Source: an uncultured Alphaproteobacteria bacterium (GTDB lineage Bacteria; Pseudomonadota; Alphaproteobacteria; RF32; CAG-239). Taken from it: 14,474 bases of DNA. Positions 14,338 through 14,474 of this stretch are shown here, piece by piece. The stretch spans positions 1 through 14,474 of the forward strand of contig CALXTH010000002.1 in the NCBI GenBank assembly GCA_944391365.1. The letters run 5' to 3'. Position 1 is the stretch's first letter. Each line of letters starts with the position of its first letter. Below the pieces are notes generated by a model. That model was not told where the DNA came from, ran no database searches, and saw only the letters and a list, made by a program, of their open reading frames with translations. The translations under genes were made by a program, and so were the position numbers.

Positions 14338-14451
14338 ATGAAGTTAGTAATAGTAGAGTCTCCGGCAAAAGCCAAAACCATCAACAAATATCTGGGCTCA
14401 GACTACAATTTTCTGGCAAGCTTCAAACAAAACAACGCATTTCCTATATAA
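14338..14451 (+). pseudogene. topA: topA 5' fragment, diverging after codon 29
   Basis: Start of DNA topoisomerase I. Residues 1-29 match the TopA opening (MKLVIVESPAKAKTINKYLG, then SDYNFLASF), the first strand and helix of the Toprim domain. TopA proteins continue with a G-H-(V/I)-R-D-L motif. Here the reading instead becomes KQNNAFPI and stops at TAA 14449-14451. The break falls directly after a HindIII site, AAGCTT (14418-14423), and the last 50 bases match nothing I recognise. The normal gene encodes 750 or more residues, so this copy could not work; because TopA is nearly essential, an assembly or end-of-contig chimera is more likely than real loss. The ribosome site is weak (GGAT). Confidence 0.7.
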
Positions 14452-14474
14452 TATGCTGCCGTCAGCTCTGAAGA

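Noticed and set aside
1..14474. CRISPR arrays, tRNA, rRNA or insertion sequences
   Set aside because: No repeat-spacer pattern, no tRNA-like cloverleaf in any gap and no transposase frame were seen; all gaps are under 170 bases.

Overview
The window looks like one contig from an uncharacterised alphaproteobacterium. The evidence is gene order. atpH runs straight into atpA, as in the alphaproteobacterial atpHAGDC operon. An envelope-biogenesis run pyrH-frr-uppS-cdsA-rseP-bamA-lpxD-fabZ is also present, as is a plsY-dprA-topA run. The LPS gene lpxD, BamA with a beta-barrel and RseP show a Gram-negative double membrane. Housekeeping genes are moderately GC-rich. The block at 2.55-4.4 kb is visibly more AT-rich and looks accessory. 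A gut-associated lineage is only a guess, based on the style of the secreted Cys-rich protein.

Layout: 1-1864 (minus) holds the 3'-truncated atpA and complete atpH, overlapping by one base. 2021-2494 (minus) is a YbaK/EbsC-family editing-domain protein with its own promoter. 2639-3465 (plus) is a self-contained cassette: strong promoter, secreted Cys-rich protein with an Lcl_C/DUF1566-like C-terminus, and GC-rich terminator. 3494-4399 (minus) is an unrecognised protein with a gluzincin-like HExxH...ExxAD signature. A strong terminator at 4412-4452 closes the long minus-strand operon pyrH (12391) to fabZ (4492). A divergent intergenic region (12392-12554) holds promoters for pyrH and, on the plus strand, plsY-dprA. 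The contig ends 29 codons into topA, where the reading departs abruptly from TopA.

How the genes fit together: PyrH makes UDP for nucleotide sugars, and Frr recycles ribosomes. UppS makes the undecaprenyl carrier. PlsY and CdsA act in phospholipid synthesis, FabZ in fatty-acid elongation and LpxD in lipid A. RseP is an intramembrane protease of envelope stress signalling, and BamA inserts outer-membrane proteins. Most of the window is therefore core membrane and envelope synthesis.

The most interesting signal is the last ~100 bases of the secreted-protein gene (about 3309-3404). Codon use there switches abruptly from T-ending to C-ending codons (Tyr: 11 TAT and 1 TAC before, 8 TAC and 1 TAT inside), in a Tyr/Asn/Gly/Ser-rich stretch. 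This is what adenine mutagenesis of AAC codons by a diversity-generating retroelement (DGR) would leave. No reverse transcriptase or template repeat is in the window, so this remains a hypothesis. Other points are the unknown metallopeptidase with a terminator against its start codon, the topA breakpoint, and the absence of dxr and the lpxA/lpxB genes from their usual places.
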